A stretch of DNA of 64,000 nucleotides from Cocos nucifera (taxonomy: Eukaryota > Streptophyta > Magnoliopsida > Arecales > Arecaceae): assembly GCA_006176705.1 (NCBI GenBank), contig QRFJ01000084.1, forward strand, positions 372,001 through 436,000. The letters run 5' to 3'. The notes under the pieces were generated by a model that saw nothing but the letters and a program-made list of their open reading frames with translations, made no database searches and was not told the DNA's origin. The position numbers and the translations under genes are program-made. Within the stretch, counting starts at the first letter, position 1; every line of letters starts with the position of its first letter. Below, in pieces: positions 1 through 10,400 of the stretch.

Positions 1-619
1 GATTGAAGTAAAAGTTTGATAGTATTCTACAAATATCATTGAGATCATCGTTACAGATTTTCAAACTGATCAGAGGTCTCCATTTATCAGATCATAGTGT
101 TATTGTTCGTGGTAATCGAAATCGAATTTTTTTAATCGATGAAGCTAGGGCCATTGGATCAAAGTGATATTTTATGACGATACTCTAATGATAATTATTT
201 AGATAATGAATGATGAAAATAAATATTAAATTTTAAAATTATATAATATTTAAAATAAAAATATCAGAAAAAGATATGGTAGCGGTTCTATAAAATCGCT
301 GCAATAGGTCCGATCTATGGCAGCAGTTATAAAGAACCGCTGTAATAGGTCTGACCTATGGCAGCTGTTCATTATAACCGCTGTCATAGATTGGACCTAT
401 GACTGTGGTTTTATAGAAATGCTGCCATAGGTCGACCTATGGCCGCGGTTCTATAAAATCGCTGCCATAGGTCGACCTATGGCAATGATTCATTATAACC
501 GCTGCCATAGGTCAGACCTATTACATGGTTCTATAAAATCACTACCAAAAAATCTATTACAGTGGTTTCAAAAATTGCTGTCATAGTATGCACTGTCGTA
601 GCTTCTTTTTATAGTAGTG
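1..619. mobile_element. CACTA (En/Spm-like) DNA transposon, one terminal part
   Basis: The stretch ends at 615-619 in TAGTG, the complement of the CACTA terminus, preceded by a T-rich run (606-619 complements to CACTACTATAAAAA). The next three bases, TAG, could be the 3-bp target duplication typical of this superfamily. Inward of the end is a cluster of palindromic subterminal repeats. Positions 1-270 are AT-rich with no coding potential. The other end and any transposase lie left of the window, so whether the element is autonomous cannot be seen. It is inserted in, or abuts, the copia pol fragment at 620-840. The CACTA assignment rests on the terminus plus the subterminal array, not on a protein. 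Confidence 0.7.
285..600. repeat. CACTA subterminal repeat array
   Basis: About six diverged copies of a motif of roughly 60 bp alternate in orientation. Each pairs a GCTGCCATAGG-type core with a GCGGTTCTATAAAATC-type arm. Two copies contain the perfect 18-bp palindrome CCATAGGTCGACCTATGG, at 425-442 and 465-482. In CACTA elements such subterminal motifs are the known binding sites of the TnpA-type protein; that role here is inferred from family knowledge. Confidence 0.75.
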
Positions 620-840
620 TAGTACTCTACCAGATCTTCTAAAAAGTATCATTTTAATAGGCTCCGAATTTGATCTGATCAAATCCAGTTCTATAGATTT
701 ACTAGATTATGTTGATTCTTTTCTACTAGTCAAACTTCTCCAAGTTTAACATGATAGGCATCTGTTTCTTCTCTAAGGAACTCTTTTCCAAAAGGAATGC
801 CCTATTGCTGATGAACATCTTATGTTTTTTAGTATGGTAG
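620..840 (-). pseudogene. Copia element H, pol fragment (left piece)
   Basis: On the minus strand this reads, with stops, as the linker after the copia integrase: residues like KMFISNRAFLLEK match the family motif in which a conserved 'SRH-FLEKEF' stretch follows the integrase. The piece directly continues the fragment at 48357-48910, which ends in the LSHLWIWG integrase motif. Together they show one older copia element split by the gypsy insertion. It is too decayed to assign a lineage. Confidence 0.6.
836..840. repeat. Target-site duplication of gypsy element (left)
   Basis: GGTAG directly precedes the 5' LTR at 841 and recurs at 48352-48356 directly after the 3' LTR. A 5-bp duplication is the size expected of Ty3/gypsy integrase. 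Confidence 0.7.
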
Positions 841-1742
841 TGTTGGGGGCGAACCCGCTCCTACCTAAATTCTGCCAGATATCTGATTGCTGAATGATCC
901 CGTTTGGTAGCAACGACCAAGATTGACCCTCGATCGAATTTGCAAGATTCCTTTGGACCTTGCCCAGATGAGCTTGAATGGCGGGGGTGGTCAAGCTCCT
1001 CCACTCTAGGCAGTCAGCTCTCTCCGATCGCAAGTCTTCCAAACTTCTCCTTCAGTCGAACTCCATCGATCAGACTCCTTTCGAACTTCACCCTTAACCA
1101 GACTTCTCCATTAGTCGAACTCCTTCCAGCAGACTTCCTTCCAGATTTCTCCAGTGGACTTTCTTCAAAATTTCTCCAGTGGACTTCTGAACCCCTTTCA
1201 ATCGAACTCCATACAGTCGCCTGAGAGGGCCTCCAAGCCTACGTGGATCCAGCAATCTACACAGCATGAACCCACTTACACACAGACGACCCTGAAGGAG
1301 TCCGAACTCCTCTAAAATTGATGAAACTTGAAGTTCTTCGCCACCAGCACCTATCTCCTCCGAACTTCAATTATTAAATCTCAACGAACTGGCACATCAC
1401 GACAACAAACACCACCCTCCATAACAAACTCCATGTGGCCCTAAATGGCCCACTACTCGACAGTTACGACTATCACCATTAGTTTGTTACAGACTCCATC
1501 TATAAAAGAGACCCTCCAGATATATTTTTCCTGAGCACTCTTCTTCCTCTCGATACTTTGCCATTTTCTTTTCTGAGCGCTCCATTTCTGTTGGCCGAAA
1601 GAGCTAATTTGATCATCGAAGGATCTTGCCGGAGCCACCATCTTCGACTCTAGATGAGACTTATTTTGTAGATCACCGACGATGGCCTCATCTTCTCTGA
1701 CTCCAGCCTCGAATCTAGTATCAACCAGATTTGGCATCAGTA
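841..1742 (+). repeat. Gypsy 5' LTR
   Basis: Aligns along its length with 47420-48351, both beginning near TTGGGGGCGAAC and ending near a CATCAGTA / CACCAATA boundary. Divergence is visible throughout, with substitutions and small indels including an extra CTCC-rich unit in the 3' copy, so the insertion is old. The start has TG, while the 3' copy has TA. The 3' limit is uncertain by about 15 bp, because a degenerate primer-binding site (TTTGGCATCAGTAG, compare the usual TGGCGCC type) may overlap it. ORFs on either strand here are chance. Confidence 0.8.
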
Positions 1743-1856
1743 GATTAGTGCTAGAGGAAGGAACCTCTTTCTCTTGAGGTTCTCTTGTTCTTAAAGAAGT
1801 GCTCAGTAGAGATCTCTCTCCTTCCACTTCGAAGTTCTTCTTCCCCAATCGATCTC
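1743..1856 (+). other. Gypsy leader between LTR and gag
   Basis: Short untranslated stretch between the LTR and the first in-frame ATG of gag. No other signal is seen. Confidence 0.5.
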
Positions 1857-3300
1857 ATGAGGATGCCTCCCAGAAGGGCTTCCACCTGACGGTCGACCGC
1901 GTCTGCGGTCAGATCTCATCCAAATTTGACCACCCCCATCTCATCCCCGACATCTCAAGTTCCATTGGAGGTAATGGTGGATGCAGAGCAATTTAACTTG
2001 CTAGTTCAGTAGGTTAGGGGCCACACTGAAGTAGTGTAGGCCATGCAGTAGCAGCGACCTTCGGTGTCGGTCTGGCCAGAGTGGGCTTCTCTAAAACCCC
2101 AGGACCCAATTTAAGGATGACTAACTTGGATGAGTTGGTCGGCCACCTCTAAAAAAGGGAAGCAGAGGGCAGGGAGCCCCTGCTCTAACCATGACTCTAC
2201 CCCTAGAGGGACTCTGCCCCCGTTCAGCCAAAAAACTTCAGAGATCTATAATTGTGAAGATCTCCTGGATCGAAAGCTGCAAAAAATGAACCGATGGATT
2301 AAGGAACTTGGCCAGGCTCCCTTCTCTCATGGTAATGATATCTGCACCGACCCTCCTTTATCTCATCAAATCATGTAGGAACTGATCCTACCGAACTTCA
2401 AGCTTCCATAGTTCGAGAGCTATGATGGGACTATTAATCGATCGAACATCTAGAGGTCTTTTAAATAATGATGCTGCTCCATGGCATGCCCGACGCCATT
2501 CTTTGCTGAGCTTTTCCCTCCATCCTGAAGGGAGCAACCAGGAACTGATACTCAGCTCTTAAATTGGATACTATTTTTTTCTCCGATCAAATGAGCCATC
2601 AATTTATGACTCACTTCATCGGCAGTCGACGTCCCCGATGAGGCTAAGATTTTCTCATCCATGTCAAGTAGAAGGAAGGAGTGTCCATTCGGGCCTATGT
2701 CAACCGCTTCAATGCCACCGCACTAGAGGTCCGAAACTTGGACCAGTCCGTTGCAATAGCTACACTAAAGGGTGGCCTCCAAAAGAATGATCTGCTATTC
2801 TTCTTGAAGAAAAAGTACCCCAAGAATTTTGCTAATATGCTGGCTTGGGTTGATGGTTACGCCCGGGCAGAAAAGGCCTTCAAGGCAAAGGATGAAGAAG
2901 CCATGAGAGAGTGGCAGACGGATGATTCAAGCAAGCCCGTAGTTGAAGAAAAGTCGAGCGAAGCTCGACCGCACTCTAGAACTCTTTTCGAGTGCAGACG
3001 AGTCCAAACTTCTCCTCGAGCTCATCATCAGAGAAGCTCTGATCAAAGGGCACAATGGAACTCTTCCCCCAGAAGGTTCCACACCTATGCTTCCCTCAAT
3101 GCTTTGAAGACTCAAGTCTTGATGGAGATCAAGGAGCAGCTGCCGAAGTTGGAGAAGATGCAGTCTCATCCTGGCAAGTGAAAACCTAACAAGTACTACC
3201 TCTACCATCATGACCATGGTCACGATACTGAGGAATGCATCCAGCTCCAAGACGAGATCGAGAAGCTCATCAGGCAAGACCGACTTGGTCGATTCCTGTG
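1857..3300 (+). pseudogene. gag: Gypsy gag polyprotein (broken)
   Basis: Gag would form the virus-like particle that packages the element's RNA. The frame starts at ATG 1857 (another ATG at 1863, reading MPPRRAST). The capsid part (Retrotransposon_gag family) lies at about 2380-2780 and reads with several stops through HLEVF, GMPDAI and then SIRAYVNRFNATALEVRNLD at 2684-2743. A degenerate nucleocapsid knuckle follows near 3200-3245, reading HHDHGHDTEEC, where the first cysteine of the usual zinc knuckle is tyrosine. A Lys/Arg-rich stretch between them fits RNA binding. There are at least ten stops and one or more frameshifts in the first half; the stretch 2681-3181 is open. Confidence 0.8.
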
Positions 3301-3334
3301 ACGTTGGCCTGAAGTAAGGAAAGATTGGCCAAGG

Positions 3335-3990
3335 ATGTTGCTCCAGCCCAAACCATCAAAGAGAGAAGAGCAGCAAGGAGATCGGCCATCCCTCAGCATC
3401 ATCAACACTATTTCTGGCAGACTTCAATGGGGAGAGACCAGTAGATCGACAAGGAAAGCGAAGAAGCGGAGGACTGAAGAACCAATAACTTTCATTGATG
3501 AAGATGCTCAAGGAGTTCAGTTTCTACATAACGATGTGGTTGTAATCTCCCTAAACATTACTGACTATGATGTACGTCGCATTCTGATAGATAATGAAAG
3601 CTCTGCTGATGTCTTATTTTATGATGCTTTCTCTAAAATGTCTATACCTAATAACCACCTGGAACCTATTAGTTCCCCATTGGTGGATTTCACCGACGAT
3701 GCCATGCCAGTTGAGGGAATAATAACACTAACTGTGGCTATAGGATAATATCGTAAATGGATCAGAGCACAAGTTGACTTTTTGGTAGTAAAAGCTTCCT
3801 TTGCTTATAATACAATTCTCAACCGACCTGGTCTGAATGCACTTCGAACTGTAGTATCCACTCATTACCTAAAGATGAATTTCCCAATAGGTCATGAGAT
3901 TCGGGAGGTCAAAGGAGATCAAGCTCTGGCAAGGCATTGCTACTCCATCACCCTACAAAAAAGCTCTGGCAAGGCATTGCCAACCTAGCC
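3335..3990 (+). pseudogene. Gypsy aspartic protease region (broken)
   Basis: This domain cleaves the Gag-Pol polyprotein. The open stretch 3335-3748 contains ILIDNESSADVLFYDAF near 3580-3630. Tat-type proteases usually have a D-N/S-G triad here (IDNGSSAD), so the catalytic-loop glycine is replaced by glutamate. A downstream stretch, NTILNRPGLNALRTVVSTHY (3809-3868), is the conserved end of the domain. A stop at 3746 and a 40-bp duplication at 3921-3980 break the frame. Identification is firm; activity is unlikely. Confidence 0.8.
3921..3980 (+). repeat. 40-bp tandem duplication in gypsy pol
   Basis: The 20-mer AAGCTCTGGCAAGGCATTGC occurs exactly at 3921-3940 and 3961-3980, period 40. Since 40 is not a multiple of three, the duplication itself explains the shift from the frame of 3782-3988 to that of 3894-4277. 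Confidence 0.85.
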
Positions 3991-5010
3991 TTTGCCTTGT
4001 CGACGGGCTGGATGTTTATGATGACCTTACTAAGGAGCGGGGCAAACCCATGGAGGACTTGGTAGCTGCCTCTCTAGATGACGGGAACATAGAACACACG
4101 GTGCAGATTGGCTCTGGCTTGGATGGAAAAGTTTGGAAGGAGCTCGCTGCCTTCTTACGGAAGAATGCCGACATCTTTGCCTGGGTCCCCATAGACATGC
4201 CAGGTATTGATGCCAGGGTCATAGAGCATCGGCTGGCTGTTGATCCCAAATGCAGACCAGTGAAAGAAAAAGTTTGAAGCCATGCACCAGAAAGATAGAA
4301 GGTGATAGTAGATGAAGTGGACAAACTTCTTAAAGCTGGGTTCATTCAGAAAGTCAACTATCCAAGTTGGATCTCCAATGTGGTCCTAGTAAAGAAGGCT
4401 AATGGCAAATGGAGAATGTGCATAGACTTCAAAAAGTTGAACAAGGCCTATCCAAAAGATAGTTACCTTCTGCCCAGAATTGATCAACTGGTAGATGCAA
4501 CTTCAGGCCATGAGCTTCTCACCTTCATGGATGCCTTCTTCGACTACAATCAAATCTAGATGGCACCGGAGGATGAGGAGAAAACTGCTTTTATTATTGA
4601 TCATGATCTTTATTGTTATAGGGTCATGCTCTTTGGACTCAAAAATATAGGCATGATATATCAGCATCTGGTCAATAGGATTTTCAAAGAGTAGATCGAC
4701 CATAATATAGAGATTTACGTAGACGACATGCTCGTCAAGAGCTGAACTTCGATCAGTCATGTAGCCGACCTTGAAAAGATCTTCAATGCTCTGCAAAGAT
4801 ATAAGATGAAGTTGAATTCGATCAAGTGCGCCTTTGGAGTAACCTCAGAAAAATTCTTGGGGTTCATGGTCTCGAGGTGGGGAATCGAGGCCAACCCAAA
4901 CAAGATCTGAGCCATCCAAAAAATGACTGCCCCAAAATCAATAAAAAAAGTTTAGTGCCTAATCAAAAAAGTGGCATCTCTGAATCGCTTTGTCTCGAAG
5001 TCAGCTGAGC
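3991..5010 (+). pseudogene. Gypsy reverse transcriptase (broken)
   Basis: Reverse transcriptase copies element RNA into DNA. Recognisable in order: LAVDPKCRPVKEK near 4230-4275; AGFIQKVNYPSWISNVVLVK then GKWRMCIDFKKLNKAYPKD at 4335-4465; and the catalytic IYVDDMLVK box near 4712-4738, with both aspartates intact. The palm-to-connection part (KCAFGVTSEKFLGFMVS) lies near 4827-4875. In-frame stops occur at 4557-4559 and several later points. Most fall where the family has Gln or Arg, so they look like C-to-T changes. Confidence 0.85.
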
Positions 5011-5600
5011 GGTGCATGCCATTTTTTTAGGCCCTTAAATAACCGAAGAACTTCTGCTAGACTACGAAATGCTAGCAAGCATTTGAAGAGCTCAAAAGCT
5101 ACCTCGGCTCGCCTCCTTTACTGGCTAAGCCCATACTTAGAGAAGGATTATTTATGTTCTTGGTAGTCTCCCCAACAGCCCTCATGGTGGTTTTAATCAA
5201 AAAAGAGGCAAAAATGCAGCGACCAGTCTACTATATAAGCCGAGTTCTGAGAGATGCAGAGACTAGGTACACTAAATTAGAAAAATTAACTTACACTCTT
5301 CTAATTGCATCCATGAGACTTTGGCCCTACTTTCAGGAGCACACAATAACACTCCTAACTAATCAGCCAATGAAGGCAGTTCTTCACCGAACAGATGCTT
5401 TTGGGAGAATCGCAAAATGGGCAATTGAGCTCACAGAGTTTGACATCAACTATCAACCTCGGTCGTCGATCAAAGCTCATATACTGGCTAATTTTATAGT
5501 TGAATGCGTGATCCCAGATGATGCCGAACCTAAGCAAAAAGATGCCAGCATTCCATGACTGCAACTGAGCTTCTCTGAAGAAAGAGCGGACCTTCCCAAA
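5011..5600 (+). pseudogene. Gypsy RNase H (broken)
   Basis: RNase H degrades the RNA strand of the RNA/DNA hybrid during reverse transcription. The largest open piece, 5154-5558, reads RPVYYISRVLRDAETRYTKL near 5222-5281, then LLTNQPMKAVLHRTDAFGR and WAIELTEFDINYQPRSSIKA near 5416-5475. This order (YYxSRxL, ExRYxxLEK, DQPLK-like, FDI-Y-PR) is typical of Ty3/gypsy RNase H. The first 140 bp contain stops. It continues without a gap into a second RNase H. Confidence 0.85.
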
Positions 5601-5791
5601 GGATTCTAGGCCCTGCATGTGGATGGCTCTTCCAATGCTTTTGGTGCAGGAGCTGGACTGATCTTGATCAATCTAGAAGGGGTTATTATTGAGTATGCAC
5701 TGCATTTTGAGTTCTCTACAATGAACAGTGGGATAGAATATGAAGCTCTGATAGTGGGGCTAAAGATAGCAAAAGAACTGGAAGTAGATAG
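5601..5791 (+). pseudogene. Gypsy second (archaeal-type) RNase H, N-terminal part
   Basis: The frame reads HVDGSSNAFGAGAGLILINL near 5617-5676, then YALHFEFSTMNSGIEYEALI and VGLKIAKELEVDS. This is the DGS...GAG and ...N...EYEAL pattern of the additional RNase H gained by Tat-lineage gypsy elements, with the first catalytic Asp and the Glu of EYEAL present. The domain stops abruptly near 5791, where sequence of a copia LTR begins. The second half and the whole integrase are missing. Confidence 0.85.
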
Positions 5792-7689
5792 CAAAACTTC
5801 TTTCGAAGATCTGTTGTCATCTTTGCAGCAGTGCTGCCTTCTTCCTTTCTCGTCAGCCTTTTCTTGGGCATGGAGAGGAGAGAGAGGATCAGAAAGGTGG
5901 CATAGAAAAGGGAGAGGGGCAGCCTTGGGGCATGGCAAAGGAAAAATTCTATGAAAGTTGGGTGCAAACAGGTCTTTATATAGACCCTATTGTGCCATGC
6001 AGTGCCACATCACCCCAGCCAATCACGTTGCTTCATTCAATCAGATCTAAATCTGATTGGTAGGATAATATCACCTGATCCAATCAGTTGAGAGACCCAT
6101 AGATTCATCCTAACGTGGCGCCTAAGACTGGTCAAAGTCCATAGGTGAGGGTCACTTAGTTTGAATCCAAGAAGTAACCTAGAGTCCCATCCGTATGGAA
6201 CTCCAAGCATTCCTATCCATGGGGGTACGCCATCCTAGGCATGTGCCCCCTCCTTTTCAATTTTTAGGGAGGGGACAAGCCCCTATCTACTCTCCAATAA
6301 GTGTATGACACATGGGCAGATGTCTAAGGATCAAAGGTCAACATTTGACCAAAGTCAAAGCACAAGAATCAGCAGGTGAAAAAAAATGACAAGTGTTGTC
6401 TTAAATTTATCTCATAAATTAAGACAACCCTTTTCTAACCTAGACAAGCTCCAATCAGACCAGGTAAAGGTACCTGAGTGAGCACAAACATATTTGGTTT
6501 AGTCGAGACAACTTATAAAAAAAAAGAGAATGTTAGGTTCAATCGTGTGCTAGCACGATTTCTTTGAACCTAATTGAATCTAATTCAAATCAATTAAACT
6601 GGGTTAGTCTAATTGATGATATCCAAATTCGACCCTTATTTGTGTGATCCAGTTAGGTTCAGTTCTGTATGGTAATGGGATATGTAGTGATCTCCATCAT
6701 CAACATCATCAAAACTCCTTTTGATGGATCAGAATTCTTCTGATTCAGACAACTAGAATGATCGATCATCTAAATCATTCTAATTGCTCCCAAAATCTAC
6801 TAGTGACACCTAGCAGTATATGGTGGCAATCCATCAAAACTGAAGAAGAATCTCTCGGTGTAGCTATTTGTGTGATTAAGTACTTCTATCTTGAGTCCTG
6901 ATTAGATTAGGGTTAAGGTGAACTCGTCAAACCCTAATTTCTATCATATGATTTAATCATTCGATTCAAGCCTGATGTGAAAACCTTAATAGAAACCCTT
7001 TCTATTATTTCACTCTCTGCCATGGCCATGGGCTTATGGACTTGATTCTCATGATCATCATAGGGCAGCTCCTCATCCACCGAGGTAGATAGATTCCATC
7101 TTGGTGCAATCCAATTCCTACAATGAACATGCTATAGCCACCATACACCTCAAGGTTTCGAATGGCTAGGAGACCGAGTCATGGTGTAGTCAAACTATAA
7201 CACCCTCAAGGTGAACTGTCGATACACCTCAGGTCAAAGAACCAGATATATCACTGTAGCTTCGAGTCAGTCATTGACGAGAAGGTAGACTTTCTTATGA
7301 CTACTCGAGGTGGTTACGCTTAGTGTCCTCATTCTCTAACGAGTATCTGTATTCTCACTCTAGTGTCTCTACACCGTAGACTCAAGACTCAATGACTATA
7401 AAGAAGCAATTGTACACTAATCTTTCGGATCAATCAGCATCCTCATGATGATCCTACGGTCAGGAGCATTTTATAAGTTAATAATGAAAATTCTTATCTT
7501 AATTTTTTAACTCTTGAAAATAAGAATTATCATTACTATTAACTCAAGAGATGTATCACAGACACTAAATATACATATGTGATAGAAAATAATCTATTTT
7601 ATTATTTATAGTCAAAATTATAATTTTATCCCTAGAAGTGTATTACAAGTGTCAGCCAATTTTGGCTTCTAGGTTACACATATCTAACA
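5792..7689 (-). repeat. Copia A 3' LTR (outer end missing)
   Basis: Homologous to 13858-14932 plus the segment deleted there. The inner edge ends in CTAACA at 7689 (complement TGTTAG), followed by the polypurine tract, complement of AACTCCCACTTGATC, at 7690-7704. The first 344 bp, compared with the 5' LTR, are missing. A TATA-like box (TATATAA on the minus strand) lies at 5976-5982. Confidence 0.85.
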
Positions 7690-7704
7690 AACTCCCACTT
7701 GATC

Positions 7705-8264
7705 TAAAGCTAATTGGCTACAAATCTAAGTTCCATCTTCTCAAGGTAGGCTTTGATCTTCTACTGGTCCAACGGCTTTGTAAGTAGATCCACCGCATTG
7801 TCTGCGGAGTCGACTCTTTTGACCTCGACGTAATCCTTCTTGAGGTAATCATGGATGAGGTGGTATCGTCGCTCGATGTGCTTGAATTTTTGGTGAGACC
7901 TTGGCTCCTTAGCAAGGGCTATGGTGCCATTATTGTCGCAACACAGAGGAATGACATTTGATGGCATCACTCTGATCTCCGTGGCAAACTTCTTATACCA
8001 GAATGCCTGCTTCGCAGCTTCTGACGCAGCGATGTATTCTGCTTCCATGGTGGAATCTGCTATCACTATCTGTTTGGAACTTTTTCAACTGATAGCTCCA
8101 CCATTGCACAAGAATAGGCTCCCATATGTTGACTTTCAATCATCTATATCGGACATAAAGTCTGAGTCTGTATACCCCTGAACTTGGAGTTCTCCATTAC
8201 CAAAGATCAATAACATATTCTTAGCTTTTCTTAAGTACTGAAGAATATATTTTATAGAAGTTTA
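7705..8264 (-). pseudogene. Copia A RNase H (broken)
   Basis: Minus-strand RNase H of the copia polyprotein. The frame at 7761-8066 reads MIADSTMEAEYIAASEAAK, then PLCCDNNGTIALAKEP and HIERRYHLIHDYL, ending in DLLTKPLD. These are the copia motifs STxEAEY, the CDN active-site box and the C-terminal TKPL. Upstream, near 8100-8264, the YTDSDFMSD-type first catalytic box is readable with stops. A TGA in place of Arg or Trp and a shift near 8066 interrupt it. Confidence 0.8.
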
Positions 8265-9330
8265 GTATTCTTCACCTGGACTCGACTGATATCTGCTCGT
8301 GACACTCACAGCATGAGCTATATCAAGTCGTGTACATAACGTGGCATACATGAGGCTCCCTATTGCTGAAGCATAGGGGATCTTGCTCATGCGTTCTATT
8401 TCCTCAGGTGTGCTAGGGCACATCTTCTTGGAATGATGAATGCCATGTCTGAAAGGTACCAAACCTTTCTTAGAGTTTTTCATGCTAAACCTCTTTAGCA
8501 CTTCCTCTATATACATCTTCTGTAAAAGTCCTAGCATCCTATTTGGTCTATCTCTATAGACTTTAATTCTCAGAATAAAGGATGCTTCTCCTTGATCTTT
8601 CATGGAGAATTCTTTAGATAACCACATTTTTACTGTGGTCAACATGGAAATATCATTCTCAATAAGGAGGATGTCATCCACGTACAATACGAGGACGACA
8701 ACAACACTCCCACTGATCTTTTTGAAGACACATGGCTCCTCCTCATTTTTGATGAAACCAAATATTTTGATCACATCATTAAAACGAGTATTCCAGCTCT
8801 GAGATGCTTGCTTAAGTCCATATATGGATCTTTGCAGCTTGCATACCTTGTAATCATCATCACTGGATGTGAAATCTAGTGACTATTCCATATAGATATC
8901 TTCCTTAAAATATTCATTTAAGAACACCGTTTTCACGTCCATTTGCCATATTTCATAATCGAAATAGACTACAACAGCAAGCAATGTGCGGATAGATTTT
9001 AGTATAGCTACTGACAAAAAGGTATCCTGATAGTCAATGCCTTCGCATTGACTATAATCTTTTGCTACTAATCTAGCCTTGAATGTCTCCACATTCCCAT
9101 CTGCACCAATCATTCTCTTATAGATCTATTTACACCCAATAGGTACTATACCTTCTAATGGATCTACCAAGGTTCAGACTTGGTTTGAGTGCATCGAGTC
9201 AATTTCTGACTTCATTACCTCTAACCATTTCTTAGAGTCGATATCTGATATCACCTCATTATAGGTTCTAGGATCATCACCATGAACTTTATTTCCTATA
9301 AGGAACATTTCCTCTACTTCCTCTGAAATA
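8265..9330 (-). pseudogene. Copia A reverse transcriptase (broken)
   Basis: Two open pieces, 8262-8774 and 8883-9113, are parts of one RT separated by an in-frame stop near 8882. The N-terminal piece reads CEGIDYQDTFLSVAILKSIR and IWQMDVKTVFLNEYFKEDIY. The C-terminal piece has the catalytic LVLYVDDILLIENDI with both Asp present, then YIEEVLKRFSMKNSKKGLVP and SAIGSLMYATLCTRLDIAHA. Order and motifs are those of Ty1/copia RT, closest in style to Angela/BARE. Only the one stop and a few missense changes are apparent, so decay is mild. Confidence 0.85.
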
Positions 9331-10400
9331 GTGCCTAAGTACCTCTCAGGGGGACGAAAAACTCTTTTCGATCTACGAGATGGAGGAGCTAGTGACTGGA
9401 TTGGTTTAACCTAATTTGGTTTTATTTGGTCCTTAGCTCGTTGTTCTTATGAGACTTTCTCATCGAGCTTGATCTGCTTTCCAATGCTTCTATCTTGAAT
9501 AAAATATTTTTCAAGAAAAATCGCATATCGACTCACAATCACATTGTGATCTTCTGGAATGTAGAAATAATATCCTAATGACTCTTTAGGATATCCTATA
9601 AATCGAGCTCTAAAGGATCTAAAGTCTAACTTATCTGCTTGTTATCTTTTGACATGAGTCGGACAATCCCAAATTCTGAGATGACTCAGACTTGGTTTCT
9701 TACCATGCCATATCTCATACGGTGTGGTAGGAACGATTTTAGAATGAACCCTATTCAGTAAGTATATTGCAGTTAATAAATAGTATCCCCAAAGAAAATT
9801 AGGAAGATCTATGAAGCTCATCATGGATCGGACCATATCTAATAGGGCCCGATTTCTTCGTTCTGAAATCCCATTGAGTTGAGGTATTCCTGGTGGAGTC
9901 CACTGAGAGACTATGCCATTTTTCTTGAGATAGTCCAAAAATTCTTGACTAAAGTATTCACCTCCTTGATCTGATTGAAGAACCTTAATAGATTTTCCAG
10001 TTTGCTTTTCTACTTTATGTCTGAATTCTTTGAACTTTTTAAAGGCTTCAAACTTATGTCTCATAAGATACACATACCCATACCTAGATAAATCATCGGT
10101 AAAGGTTATGGAGTAGACTAGGTTGCCTCTTGCCAGCACATCAAATGGGCTGCACACATCAGTATGTACTAGGGCAAGAAGATCCATGGCCCTTTCCCCA
10201 TGTCCTATAAAAGGAAGTTTAGTCATTTTGCCATGAAGACAAGATTCATAAATTGGATATGACTCAAAAGTCAACGGACTCAATAGCCCGATTTTTTCTA
10301 ATTTGTTAACACTATCTTCTGCTATATGATCTAATCTTAGGTGCCATAGATATCTATCATTTAGACTATTCCTAGCTCATTTTGATTTTATGGCATTCAC
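9331..10400 (-). pseudogene. Copia A integrase with long intact core
   Basis: Integrase inserts the DNA copy into the genome. The frame 9642-10283 is open for 213 codons and holds the catalytic triad: Asp in LVHTDVCSPF, Asp in VLQSDQGGEYFS, and Glu in LNGISERRNR. It then reads LLNRVHSKIVPTTPYEIWHG and SHLRIWDCP. The zinc-binding N-terminal part (YLWHLRLDHIAED) is at about 10300-10370. The C-terminal tail, with an FIGYPKES-like motif, is at 9560-9640 but broken by a TAA. This is the longest undamaged integrase core in the window. Confidence 0.85.

Noticed and set aside
904..1224. 106-codon open frame and an overlapping reverse frame (773-1042)
   Set aside because: Inside the gypsy 5' LTR; the 3' LTR copy (47557-47904) has a differently broken frame, and the Ser/Leu-rich product matches nothing I recognise.
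4712..4738. YVDD reverse-transcriptase box considered as an endogenous pararetrovirus
   Set aside because: The flanking LTRs, target duplication, second RNase H and antisense ORF fit a Tat gypsy element; no movement or coat-protein motifs are present.
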